A stretch of DNA of 64,000 nt from Clostridia bacterium UC5.1-1E11. GTDB taxonomy: Bacteria > Bacillota > Clostridia > Oscillospirales > Acutalibacteraceae. The stretch covers positions 124,001-188,000 of the forward strand of contig BCAA01000002.1 in NCBI GenBank assembly GCA_001305115.1, given 5' to 3'. Within the stretch, counting starts at the first letter, position 1. Every line of letters begins with the position of its first letter. Below the pieces are notes generated by a model. That model made no database searches. It had not been told where the DNA came from and worked only from the letters and a program-made list of their open reading frames with translations. Of this stretch, positions 56,563 through 64,000 are shown piece after piece. The translations under genes and the position numbers were made by a program.

Positions 56563-56646
56563 GATTGGTACCTCCCGTTTTCATATGTTTTTCCAGAGCG
56601 GAACGCGCGATCCGCCATCCGGTTTATTTCCCTTTGTCTTGCTTTC

Positions 56647-56675
56647 ATTGTATCCCCATTGGGACGCGCAAACAA
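56647..56675 (-). promoter_or_regulatory. Promoter of the gal operon
   Basis: On the minus strand TTGTTT (56670-56675) and TACAAT (56647-56652) with a 17-base spacer. GCGGA/TCCGC arms (56598-56615) just downstream may be an operator. Confidence 0.5.
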
Positions 56676-56957
56676 GGGCAATCCGTATCAATTTTATGGA
56701 TATTTGATGCAGGATTCCAGTTTTTCCCCGATATGCACCATTCCCTCCTACAAAGGGACGCACTTTTTGAAAAAATGCTATATTTATTAAATTATACCAT
56801 AATTTCCACAGATTACCACTGCTTTTTAGAAAAACATCTCATCCTTTCCCGTAAAATGGTCGATTCTTCCCAGAACCACTGTATTGATCTATCCAAATTT
56901 TTATCTGTACTTTTTCCCTATATTTTTTGTATATTCTGCGATAAATCGGTAAAGAAC

Positions 56958-56985
56958 TTGCTTCGTTGTCAATTTATGATAAAAT
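56958..56985 (+). promoter_or_regulatory. Promoter of the YesM/YesN-type genes
   Basis: TTGCTT (56958-56963), 16 bases, TAAAAT (56980-56985). A direct repeat AAATCGGTA occurs on each side (56943-56951, 56991-56999). Confidence 0.45.
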
Positions 56986-57030
56986 AATAGAAATCGGTAG
57001 AATAACAGGAGAGGAAACGGCACGTGCGCT

Positions 57031-58749
57031 ATGAAAATTCACATTTCCTCCAAAAAGCAAATTATTCAGGTTTTGATGCTCTTTGTTGTGCCCCTGGTTT
57101 TGTTCCTGGTCGGTTACAATTTTTATACGATGCAGGCCATGAACGAGCGCGTGGCGGAGAGCAACCGCAGCACGGTATACCTATATAAGAGTTCTCTGGA
57201 AAAAGACCTACAGGATATTGATCTCTTCCTTGCCAACCTTGTGGTAGGCGATACCAATTTTCAACGTTTGCGCAGTCCCATGGACCCGCTGGAAGCACAC
57301 CTCTGTTCCAAGCAAATCATCAACCGGTATCAGGAAATGATCGCTACCAAGCGGATCATCGGAGGTATGTTCCTTTTCACAGAGCCGAACGGACTGCATC
57401 GGGAAGCCTATGGCGGTTCCTACACCTACACCGTCAAAGAGCAGCTGCGCTCCTATCTGGAAGAACTCACTGGCTCCGGAGAGATAGACCGCAGCCGTTG
57501 GCAGATCTATTCCATGGGAGACGAGGCCTTTTTGCTGCGAATTCTCGGCAGCGGTGGGGTCTATTCCGTCTGTGCTGTGGATCTAAATCGGTCGCTGCGG
57601 CCGCAGGATTCCACGGACCCACAGAATGGCGTATTGTTGTATGCGGCTCCGGATGGGCAGCTGTTGACTTCACAGGAATGGGCAAAGCAGGAGGAGGTTC
57701 AAATTCAGTGGACTTCGGATTCCTTCTATCAGGCTGGAAATGGCCAATATCTCGCTGTGCAACAGTACTCCGAGGTGGCAGGGGTCTGGTTCGTCTATCT
57801 GACCCCCTATCGAGATCTTCTTCACCATATGGATTTCGCTCAGCTTTTGCTGTTGATGGCTTCGATCGCCCTGCTGGTACTTCTTCCCATCTGTTACTAT
57901 ATTTTAAAACGGCTGTTCTTTAAGCCTATGGAACAGTTGGTACAAACCATGAACGCTATTAAATGTGGCGACTTGGATGCTAAAATGGAAACCGACTATC
58001 GTGTGGTGGAATTTAAGCAGTTGAGCGATACCTTCAATGGCATGATGGAGGAGATTAAATCCCTCAAAATTGCCGCCTACGAAAAAGGATTGGAGCTACA
58101 GAAGGCACAACTACAATATTTGCAGATTCAGATACGCCCGCACTTCTTCTTGAACTGTCTAAAAAATCTGTATGCACTCGCGCAGGAGAGGCGTTTTGAA
58201 CAGATTCAACAGATGATTCTGGCCCTGTCCGACTATCTGCGCTATCTATTTTCTGATAATATGACACTGGTCCCTCTGCGGGACGAGCTACAAAGTGTCA
58301 GGCGCTATCTGCTTTTACAACAGATGAGCGCCTCCTGCCCTCCCACCTGCGACATCGACGCGGATGAACAACTTTTTGATTTTCAAGTGCCTCCGATGTC
58401 CATTTTGACCTTTGTGGAGAATTCTGTTAAGCATGCCTCTCTACCTGGCGAACCCCTCGCAATCTATATAAAGGTCATGGCACTCAAAACGGAAGAGGCG
58501 CGATATATCAATATTTCCATCTCCGACAATGGAAGTGGGTTTCCACCGGAAATGCTGGAAGCGCTTAACCAAGCGGGGAAATTTGAATACACGGGGCAGC
58601 ATGTCGGTATCCTTAACGTGAAGCATCGTTTTGCGTTGCTCTATAAAGGTAAGAGCATTTTCTCGTTCAGTAATCTGAAAAGAGGTTCCCGAATCGAAAT
58701 TTTTATTCCAGAAGAAGGTGACAGCGATGACCGTTCTTGTGGTCGATGA
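57031..58749 (+). CDS. YesM-type sensor histidine kinase
   Basis: 572 residues: membrane helix (about 12-32), extracellular sensory region (about 35-270), second helix (about 272-298), HAMP domain (about 300-355), the His_kinase domain with phospho-acceptor His in QIRPHFFLNCLKN (about 375) and an ATP-binding domain (FVENSVKHA as N box, ISDNGSGFP as G1). Its end overlaps the response regulator gene. Such LytS/YesM kinases in Clostridia usually control carbohydrate uptake. The ribosome site (GGAGAGG) is rather far from the ATG. Placed between gal genes and sugar-binding proteins, it probably senses a sugar. Confidence 0.87.
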   Translation: MKIHISSKKQIIQVLMLFVVPLVLFLVGYNFYTMQAMNERVAESNRSTVYLYKSSLEKDLQDIDLFLANLVVGDTNFQRLRSPMDPLEAHLCSKQIINRYQEMIATKRIIGGMFLFTEPNGLHREAYGGSYTYTVKEQLRSYLEELTGSGEIDRSRWQIYSMGDEAFLLRILGSGGVYSVCAVDLNRSLRPQDSTDPQNGVLLYAAPDGQLLTSQEWAKQEEVQIQWTSDSFYQAGNGQYLAVQQYSEVAGVWFVYLTPYRDLLHHMDFAQLLLLMASIALLVLLPICYYILKRLFFKPMEQLVQTMNAIKCGDLDAKMETDYRVVEFKQLSDTFNGMMEEIKSLKIAAYEKGLELQKAQLQYLQIQIRPHFFLNCLKNLYALAQERRFEQIQQMILALSDYLRYLFSDNMTLVPLRDELQSVRRYLLLQQMSASCPPTCDIDADEQLFDFQVPPMSILTFVENSVKHASLPGEPLAIYIKVMALKTEEARYINISISDNGSGFPPEMLEALNQAGKFEYTGQHVGILNVKHRFALLYKGKSIFSFSNLKRGSRIEIFIPEEGDSDDRSCGR

Positions 58750-60328
58750 TCAATCCAATGTGGTTGGTGGAATCATCTCCGGCGTGCATTGGAGTGATAT
58801 TGGGGTGACAAAGGTTGTCCCAGCATATAACGCCTTTGAGGCAAAGCAGATTCTATTGACACAGCGGGTTGACATTATGCTCTGCGACATTGAAATGCCT
58901 GTGGAAAATGGGCTTGCTCTTTTCCGTTGGGTTCAGGAACAAGGCCTGGACACCGAATGCATTTTTTTGACAGCGCACGCAGATTTCTATTATGCCAAGG
59001 AGGCTGTTCGCCTGGGTGGATTCGATTACATCCTTCAGCCTGCCCGTTATGAAGATATCCAAGCATCTGTCCTTCGGGCCATACACAAGGTGGAGACCCG
59101 CCGGGAACTTCAAGAGTATTCCTCCTATGGAAAAATGATGTATCGACGCCGCGATGTTCTGTTGGAAGGAATGCTCAAAGGTTGGTATTGTGGGGAAGAG
59201 GTTCAACTCTCCACCATCCTAGAGGACTTCGAAAAGTTAGAAATACCTATCCACGGCGACACGCCGGCCTATTATGTTTTGATCCAGCTTCTCCGATGGA
59301 ACGATTGTACAAACGGGTGGAACCGTGACCTTGTAAAATATGCCTTTGCAAATATCTTATCTGAATTGTTTGCCCAGTACGGCCAAAAGATTCTTTTGGT
59401 TCAGCTGGATCGCTCTTCTTTTGCCTTTCTCTCCTATGCAGAGGAAAGCATCTTTATGGATGAATCGGCTTTAAAAAGACAGCTGACCTCCTTTTGGGAG
59501 GCTTGTGCCAATCACTTCCATTGCGAAGTCGCGTGCTATGCCGGCCCTCGTCTGTTCCCTTCCGAATTGACCGGCCGTGCGCGTGTACTCCTGCATCTGC
59601 GCGAACAAAATGTTGCGTTGGCCAGCGGGGTCTTTTTTCCTGGGGACATCGCTGAGACCCCACATGAGCACAAAGAGTCTCCCAATTTCAAACGTTGGGA
59701 GAGCCTATTGACCAGTGGATATGCGCCCCTAGTCGGTCGTGAAGCCAAGGGATATTTGGACAATCTGGCGCAAGCCGGGACATTGGATGCCGACACCCTT
59801 CAGTGCTTTTATCAATCTATGTTACAAATCCTGTGCAGCGCTGCTGAGGATGCCTCCATTCCTCCGGGAGAATTCCTTCCCGAAAAGAAATACAGCCAGC
59901 GTTCTCTGAACAACTACCTGACCATCGACGATGTGAAGGGTTGGCTGGATCGTGCCACCAGAGCCTTCCAGACGGATGTCCATTCAGACAAAGATACGAA
60001 GGGGCAGATGGAACAGATTGTTCAGTACATTCAGAATCATATCGAACGGGACATTCGTCGTACAGAAATTGCAGAGGAGTTCTACCTGAATCCCGACTAT
60101 CTCTCCCGCCTTTTCAAAAAAGAGATGGGTGTACAGCTCAAAGATTTTATTGTAGCTGAAAAAATGAAGGTAGCGCAGGACCTTTTGCGCACCACAGCGT
60201 TGCCTGTAAGCATGGTTGCAGCAAAGGTCGGATATTCCAACTTCTCCCATTTTTCACAGGTTTATAAAAAAGTGATCGGCCGTTCGCCAGCCGAGGATCG
60301 CGCGTCGCAGGGGGAAAACGTCCTTTAA
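58727..60328 (+). CDS. YesN-type response regulator with AraC output domain
   Basis: 533 residues: receiver domain (about 1-125; phospho-acceptor Asp in IMLCDIEMPVENG), a long middle region (about 130-420) of uncertain fold, and a C-terminal AraC-type double helix-turn-helix (about 430-525), with EIAEEFYLNPDYLSRLFKKEMG and AKVGYSNFSHFSQVYKK. The start at 58727 follows AGAAGG; it overlaps the kinase gene by 23 bases. The direct repeats upstream of the lipoprotein gene at 48-50 kb are plausible targets, but so are sites outside the window. Confidence 0.88.
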   Translation: MTVLVVDDQSNVVGGIISGVHWSDIGVTKVVPAYNAFEAKQILLTQRVDIMLCDIEMPVENGLALFRWVQEQGLDTECIFLTAHADFYYAKEAVRLGGFDYILQPARYEDIQASVLRAIHKVETRRELQEYSSYGKMMYRRRDVLLEGMLKGWYCGEEVQLSTILEDFEKLEIPIHGDTPAYYVLIQLLRWNDCTNGWNRDLVKYAFANILSELFAQYGQKILLVQLDRSSFAFLSYAEESIFMDESALKRQLTSFWEACANHFHCEVACYAGPRLFPSELTGRARVLLHLREQNVALASGVFFPGDIAETPHEHKESPNFKRWESLLTSGYAPLVGREAKGYLDNLAQAGTLDADTLQCFYQSMLQILCSAAEDASIPPGEFLPEKKYSQRSLNNYLTIDDVKGWLDRATRAFQTDVHSDKDTKGQMEQIVQYIQNHIERDIRRTEIAEEFYLNPDYLSRLFKKEMGVQLKDFIVAEKMKVAQDLLRTTALPVSMVAAKVGYSNFSHFSQVYKKVIGRSPAEDRASQGENVL

Positions 60329-60434
60329 ACTGGCAAGAATTGTCGCTACATTTTCGTTTTATCAACAAGAATCTGTTTGGGAATGAAGAACTCTATGCGC
60401 CCTGCCGCCAACATTTCCTTTTGGACAACCGTAA

Positions 60435-60466
60435 AAAGGCCCGCGGAGAACCATCCGCGGGCCTTT
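60435..60466. terminator. Bidirectional terminator between convergent genes
   Basis: Perfect 13-base stem AAAGGCCCGCGGA/TCCGCGGGCCTTT with A/T runs on both sides, between the response regulator and the sugar-binding protein genes. Confidence 0.88.
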
Positions 60467-60472
60467 GCTATT

Positions 60473-61534
60473 TTATTCCGTTTGTGTGAGATAATCCATC
60501 TCTTCCTGCACATTCTCTTGCGTGACAATTCGATGCGGCGCCCGCACATATTGACCGTTCATCCGCTGTACCGTTGCCTGTGGATCTTCACCGTCCGCCA
60601 ATGTGCAGGCAATGTCCAACATTGCTTGAGCCTGAATCTGCGCGTCATTGACCACAGAACCGAGCATTTCTCCATTTTGAATCGCCTCTAGGGCAGACAT
60701 TGTGCCGTCCACTCCTACGACCACCGGACCGTTCTCCAACATGTCCCGCTCCTTCAGAGCATCGATCGCGCCAAGTGCCATATCGTCGTTGTTGCTGAGC
60801 ACCACTTCAATTTCGTCACCGAATTGGTCCAGCCAGGCAAGCATTTTCGCTGATCCAAGGGACCTCTGCCAGTTCGCCGTGTCATTCGCCAACTTCTCCA
60901 TTTGAATGCCTGTGGCCGTGATGGTCTTAACCGAATATTCGGTTCGGATCAGGGAATCTTGATGGGCCTGTTCCCCTTCCAACATTACATATTGCAGCTT
61001 ACCATCGCCATTTTTATCAATTTCTGGATTCTTTTGTACGGCATCCAGAATAATCTGGCCCTGCATGATGCCGGATTCCTTGGCATCCGTTCCCACATAG
61101 TAAGCGCGGTTCCACATCCGGATGTCCTCCTCCACTGGCTCCCGGTTGAAAAAGATCACTGGGATGTCCGCACGCTTGGCCTTATCGATGATGACCGCAG
61201 CGACCGTACGATCTACCATATTGACACAAATGACATCATACGACTGTGAAATGAAGTTGTCCACCTGATCGTTTTGATTGGACTGGCTGTTTTTCCCATC
61301 CGTAATATTCAGAATGATTTTCTTCCCCGTCTCTGCCTCCTTGTCCTTGGACAGCCGTTCCAGATCATCACACAGGGCCGCAATGAATGTATCATCGCTC
61401 CGGTAAGTTGCCACGCCAATTTTGACGGTCTGTATCGGATGCGAGTTCCCGTCAACATGACAGGCGGTGGCCCCGAAAAGACAAGCCATACTGAGCAACA
61501 GGCAAAGTACACTTTTCACGAGTCTCTGTGTCAC
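60473..61534 (-). CDS. Galactose/glucose-binding lipoprotein (MglB-like)
   Basis: 353 residues with a lipoprotein signal (lipobox FGATAC, about residue 25). The fold is the periplasmic-binding-protein type of galactose/methyl-galactoside binders: VKIGVATYRSDDTFIAAL, an EF-hand-like calcium loop DKNGDGKLQY (about residue 180) as in MglB, and SNNDDMALGAIDALK. GTG start after AAAGGGA. No mglA or mglC follows; instead the gene is last in a row of kinase and binding-protein genes, so it may present galactose to the adjacent kinase in place of, or as well as, transport. Confidence 0.87.
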   Translation of the reverse strand: MTQRLVKSVLCLLLSMACLFGATACHVDGNSHPIQTVKIGVATYRSDDTFIAALCDDLERLSKDKEAETGKKIILNITDGKNSQSNQNDQVDNFISQSYDVICVNMVDRTVAAVIIDKAKRADIPVIFFNREPVEEDIRMWNRAYYVGTDAKESGIMQGQIILDAVQKNPEIDKNGDGKLQYVMLEGEQAHQDSLIRTEYSVKTITATGIQMEKLANDTANWQRSLGSAKMLAWLDQFGDEIEVVLSNNDDMALGAIDALKERDMLENGPVVVGVDGTMSALEAIQNGEMLGSVVNDAQIQAQAMLDIACTLADGEDPQATVQRMNGQYVRAPHRIVTQENVQEEMDYLTQTE

Positions 61535-61558
61535 AGGATCATCCCTTTCTGCGGCTGC

Positions 61559-62530
61559 TCATCGAACAAACGGAAATAGCAGCCTCTGATTTTCTGGAGT
61601 ATACATGTCCGCATAATTGACAATTGCAAAGTTTATGGTGGCGTTTTCGCTCCAGTCCCCCTTGATCTGGCTGACCGCAGTTGTCACCCCCAGATAGCCA
61701 ATATTAAATTCGTTTTGCACTCCAATGGAGGTGATGACTTTTTCTTCCAGATAGGAAACAACCTGGTTGGTGCGTCCCACGCCAAATATATCGACTGTAG
61801 TCACTCCCGGCGGGCTGAGCTCCTTCTCCGCACGGGCAACCGCCTCCAAGGTAGCTCCATCCAACGCCACAGCCTTGTTGACATCCCTCTTCTGCAGGAG
61901 CTTTTTGGCGGTTTCATACGCTTGCGTCGGGTCATCCGGGATCTCCCAAAAGCTTAGTTCCATCCCATTCTGTTGTAAGACCTCCAACATTCCTTGGTAC
62001 CGCTCATATACGCTGGAACAAGAAAGGCTACTTTGTAAAATAGCCACTTTATTTCCCTTTGCGCCTTGTTTGAATATTTCTTCCCCTAAGGCTCTCCCCA
62101 GGGCAAAATTGTCGCATCCAATATAGGGGAGGTTTTCCAGTCCTTCCACAGTAGATTCAATGGCAACAACCGGCACAAATTTCTGCGCTTCCTCAATCGG
62201 AGCCCGCAGATCCTGCGAATTGACCGGCGCAATCATCACAGCGTCTGCGCCGTTCTGCACCTCACGCTTTAACAGTGCGACCTGCTCCTCCACATTGTTT
62301 TCGCTGGACAGATAGATGGACGTGATCTCAACGTTCAGATCATTGGCGGCCTGTTCAATCCCCTGTTCGATTGTACTCCAACTTTCCGTTTTTATCCCTC
62401 GGGCAATAAAAGAAATCTGAATGGGTTCCTCATATCTTTTATTCCAGCCGCTGTCGCCGGACAACCCAATCAAGGATACCCCCAATAGGATAAACACGAC
62501 GGCAACCACCAATATTTTCTTCTTACTCAT
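61559..62530 (-). CDS. Membrane-anchored sugar-binding protein (periplasmic-binding-protein-like)
   Basis: 323 residues with an N-terminal uncleaved-looking membrane helix (about 5-25) and a substrate-binding domain of the RbsB/LacI type (QISFIARGIKTESWSTIEQGIEQAA, VMIAPVNSQDL, VAIESTVEG, YIGCDNFALGRALGE). There is no lipobox cysteine, so it is a membrane-tethered binder, as in XylFII-type co-sensors for LytS kinases. ATG at 62530 follows GGGAGG by six bases. It lies 46 bases after the kinase gene and 24 before the MglB-like gene. Confidence 0.85.
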   Translation of the reverse strand: MSKKKILVVAVVFILLGVSLIGLSGDSGWNKRYEEPIQISFIARGIKTESWSTIEQGIEQAANDLNVEITSIYLSSENNVEEQVALLKREVQNGADAVMIAPVNSQDLRAPIEEAQKFVPVVAIESTVEGLENLPYIGCDNFALGRALGEEIFKQGAKGNKVAILQSSLSCSSVYERYQGMLEVLQQNGMELSFWEIPDDPTQAYETAKKLLQKRDVNKAVALDGATLEAVARAEKELSPPGVTTVDIFGVGRTNQVVSYLEEKVITSIGVQNEFNIGYLGVTTAVSQIKGDWSENATINFAIVNYADMYTPENQRLLFPFVR

Positions 62531-62575
62531 CAAAGGCCTCCCAAATGGTTTCCGGTCGGAGCAAGCTCCTTCCCT

Positions 62576-64000
62576 TTATTTGGCAGGAAGATGGATTCGG
62601 GCCGTAGTTCCCTCATCCGGTTCACTGTACAGGGAAAGGCCGTAATCTGGGCCAAAGTAAAGTTGTATGCGCTCCTGTACATTTTTCAACCCAATGCCAG
62701 AGCCCTTGCCGCGCACCTTCCCGGTGTCCTTGGTCAGCAGAGCATCCGCCTGTTCCTGTGGCATCCCCAAGCCATTGTCCACTACATCGATATAGAGGTC
62801 CCCATCCTTGCGATACGCACGGATATAAATTTCACCGTCTCCGTCCATAAACTCCATTCCATGGTAAATCGCGTTTTCTACCAATGGCTGTACAATCAGT
62901 TTGATGGTCTGGCAATGAAGTGTCTCGGGTTCCGCCGTAATCTCATACGTAAATTTATTTTTGTAGCGAATTTTCTGAATTGTTAAATAATTTCGGACAT
63001 GTTCCAGCTCGTCCGCAACGGTAATGATATTTTTTCCCTTCGAAAGGCTAATTCGGAACAATTTTGCCAGAGATGTCACCATTTGAATAGCGCCTTCGTA
63101 GCGCTCATTTTCCACCATCCAAACAATCGAATCCAGGGTATTGTAAAGGAAATGGGGATTGATCTGCGATTGCAGCGCATCCATTTCACTTTTTCGTTTG
63201 CTCTCCTGCTCTGTAACTACGTCGTCCATCAGTTTTCGCATCTGTTCGGCCATGGAACGGATTGCTTTTCCAAGATGCTGAATTTCGTAGGAACCTTTGA
63301 TACTGATATGAGCATCCAGGTTCCCCTTTTCCAGTTCCTTAACCGAACGTTCCAGAGATTTTACCGGATTGGCGATTCTCTGAGAGAGAAACATGTTCAC
63401 TGTAATCAACAAAAAGATGGCAAAGCAAACAAAGAACATGGAAAACAGCTGGAATTGACTGTAATCGTTTGTAATATCCGACATGGGCACCACGCCGACA
63501 ATCCGCCAGCCCGTGTATCCTACCGTCTTGACGGTCACCAAACGTTGCTGCCCCTCGAAGTCCTCTGTATGGGTGCCATCCTCGTAGGCAGCCGCCTGCA
63601 AATTGTTTTCATGGATTAAATTGGAGTAGATCAACTGTTGGCGCGGATGATAGATGATTTCCCCATTCGCGTCTATAAGATACAGGTATCCCGATTCCCC
63701 CAGATCGACATTCTTGCAAATCTGTTCGATGCCGCTAAAATTCATATCGACCAATAGCACCCCATGCACAATGGAACCACTTCGCGTAAGCTCGACTGAA
63801 CGGCTCAACGAGACAACCCAGCTGTACCGGTTATCCGAATTGGTAAACAAATTCTGTACATGCGGTGTAGAAAAATGTAAGTTTTCAATCCGCTCATTTG
63901 CAACAACGAACCAGTCCTGGCTCTTGGGGTCCACTGTAAATTTCAGCTGAGAGAGCGGCTCCGCAGCGACTACTTCACCGCTGTCTGTAAAAACGGCCAC
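62576..64000 (-). CDS. Sensor histidine kinase (YesM/LytS type), N-terminus outside window
   Basis: The visible 474 residues hold the end of an extracellular Cache-like domain (about 1-170), a membrane helix (about 180-205), a HAMP domain (about 205-260), the kinase core with QINPHFLYNTLDS (phospho-acceptor His) and LVENAIYHGM, and the ATP lid VDNGLGMP with GSGIGLKN. The N-terminus continues past base 64000. It heads a row with two sugar-binding proteins, so the three probably form one sugar-sensing unit. The partner response regulator is either the YesN-like gene nearby or lies beyond the window. Confidence 0.88.
   Translation of the reverse strand: MAVFTDSGEVVAAEPLSQLKFTVDPKSQDWFVVANERIENLHFSTPHVQNLFTNSDNRYSWVVSLSRSVELTRSGSIVHGVLLVDMNFSGIEQICKNVDLGESGYLYLIDANGEIIYHPRQQLIYSNLIHENNLQAAAYEDGTHTEDFEGQQRLVTVKTVGYTGWRIVGVVPMSDITNDYSQFQLFSMFFVCFAIFLLITVNMFLSQRIANPVKSLERSVKELEKGNLDAHISIKGSYEIQHLGKAIRSMAEQMRKLMDDVVTEQESKRKSEMDALQSQINPHFLYNTLDSIVWMVENERYEGAIQMVTSLAKLFRISLSKGKNIITVADELEHVRNYLTIQKIRYKNKFTYEITAEPETLHCQTIKLIVQPLVENAIYHGMEFMDGDGEIYIRAYRKDGDLYIDVVDNGLGMPQEQADALLTKDTGKVRGKGSGIGLKNVQERIQLYFGPDYGLSLYSEPDEGTTARIHLPAK

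Noticed and set aside
55320-56564. 414-codon plus-strand frame opposite galK
   Set aside because: Antisense shadow; galK motifs are unmistakable on the minus strand.

Overview
The window looks like chromosome of an anaerobic Gram-positive Clostridia member, most likely a gut Oscillospiraceae/Ruminococcaceae-type bacterium. Support: strong AGGAGG-type ribosome sites, a single-chain pyruvate:ferredoxin oxidoreductase, UgtP/MGDG-type membrane glycosyltransferases, VanW and VanY proteins, a preQ1-III-like riboswitch before queT, YesM/YesN-type two-component systems, and a mid-range base composition (around 50% GC by eye). A visibly AT-rich insert sits at about 1.5-4.1 kb. This placement is inference; there is no rRNA in the window.

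Layout. 0-1.5 kb: start of a cysteine desulfurase gene, then a divergent Fur-family regulator with a highly structured leader, and an acetyltransferase. 1.8-4.0 kb: AT-rich M20 amidohydrolase/LysR pair. 4.3-10 kb: two tandem diacylglycerol glycosyltransferases, a VanW-type envelope protein and a GT2 glycosyltransferase. 10-15 kb: NAD+ synthetase, a TIGR04076-like protein and an HtrA protease. 15-26 kb: secreted 5'-nucleotidase, ECF sigma/anti-sigma pair, cobalamin adenosyltransferase, membrane-anchored amidase, a two-component system and a VanY-type lipoprotein. 25.7-29 kb: CsoR-like repressor, P1B ATPase and an acetyltransferase. 29-41 kb: PFOR, CorC-like CBS protein, riboswitch-queT, TrkH and two TrkA proteins, and a SipW/GLUG surface protein. 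41.6-50 kb: tRNA-Arg, a secreted esterase of about 2,000 residues with five hydrolase domains, and a solute-binding lipoprotein. 50-64 kb: dapA, the galE-galT-galK Leloir genes, and a sensing cluster with two histidine kinases, one AraC-type response regulator and two sugar-binding proteins without transporter genes.

Themes. (1) Envelope and secretion genes dominate. Three secreted enzymes (5'-nucleotidase, VanY, giant esterase) end in the same kind of C-terminal domain of about 85 residues. (2) The right end looks like a galactose sensing and use module. (3) A repeat of about 130 bp occurs three times, each time between two convergent genes, and carries terminator-like hairpins. (4) At least ten genes, several of them core metabolism, are broken by 1-2 base indels, mostly lost bases in homopolymers. 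This looks like consensus error rather than biology, so the affected genes are annotated as single frameshifted genes.

No CRISPR array, insertion sequence, integrase or phage gene was recognised.
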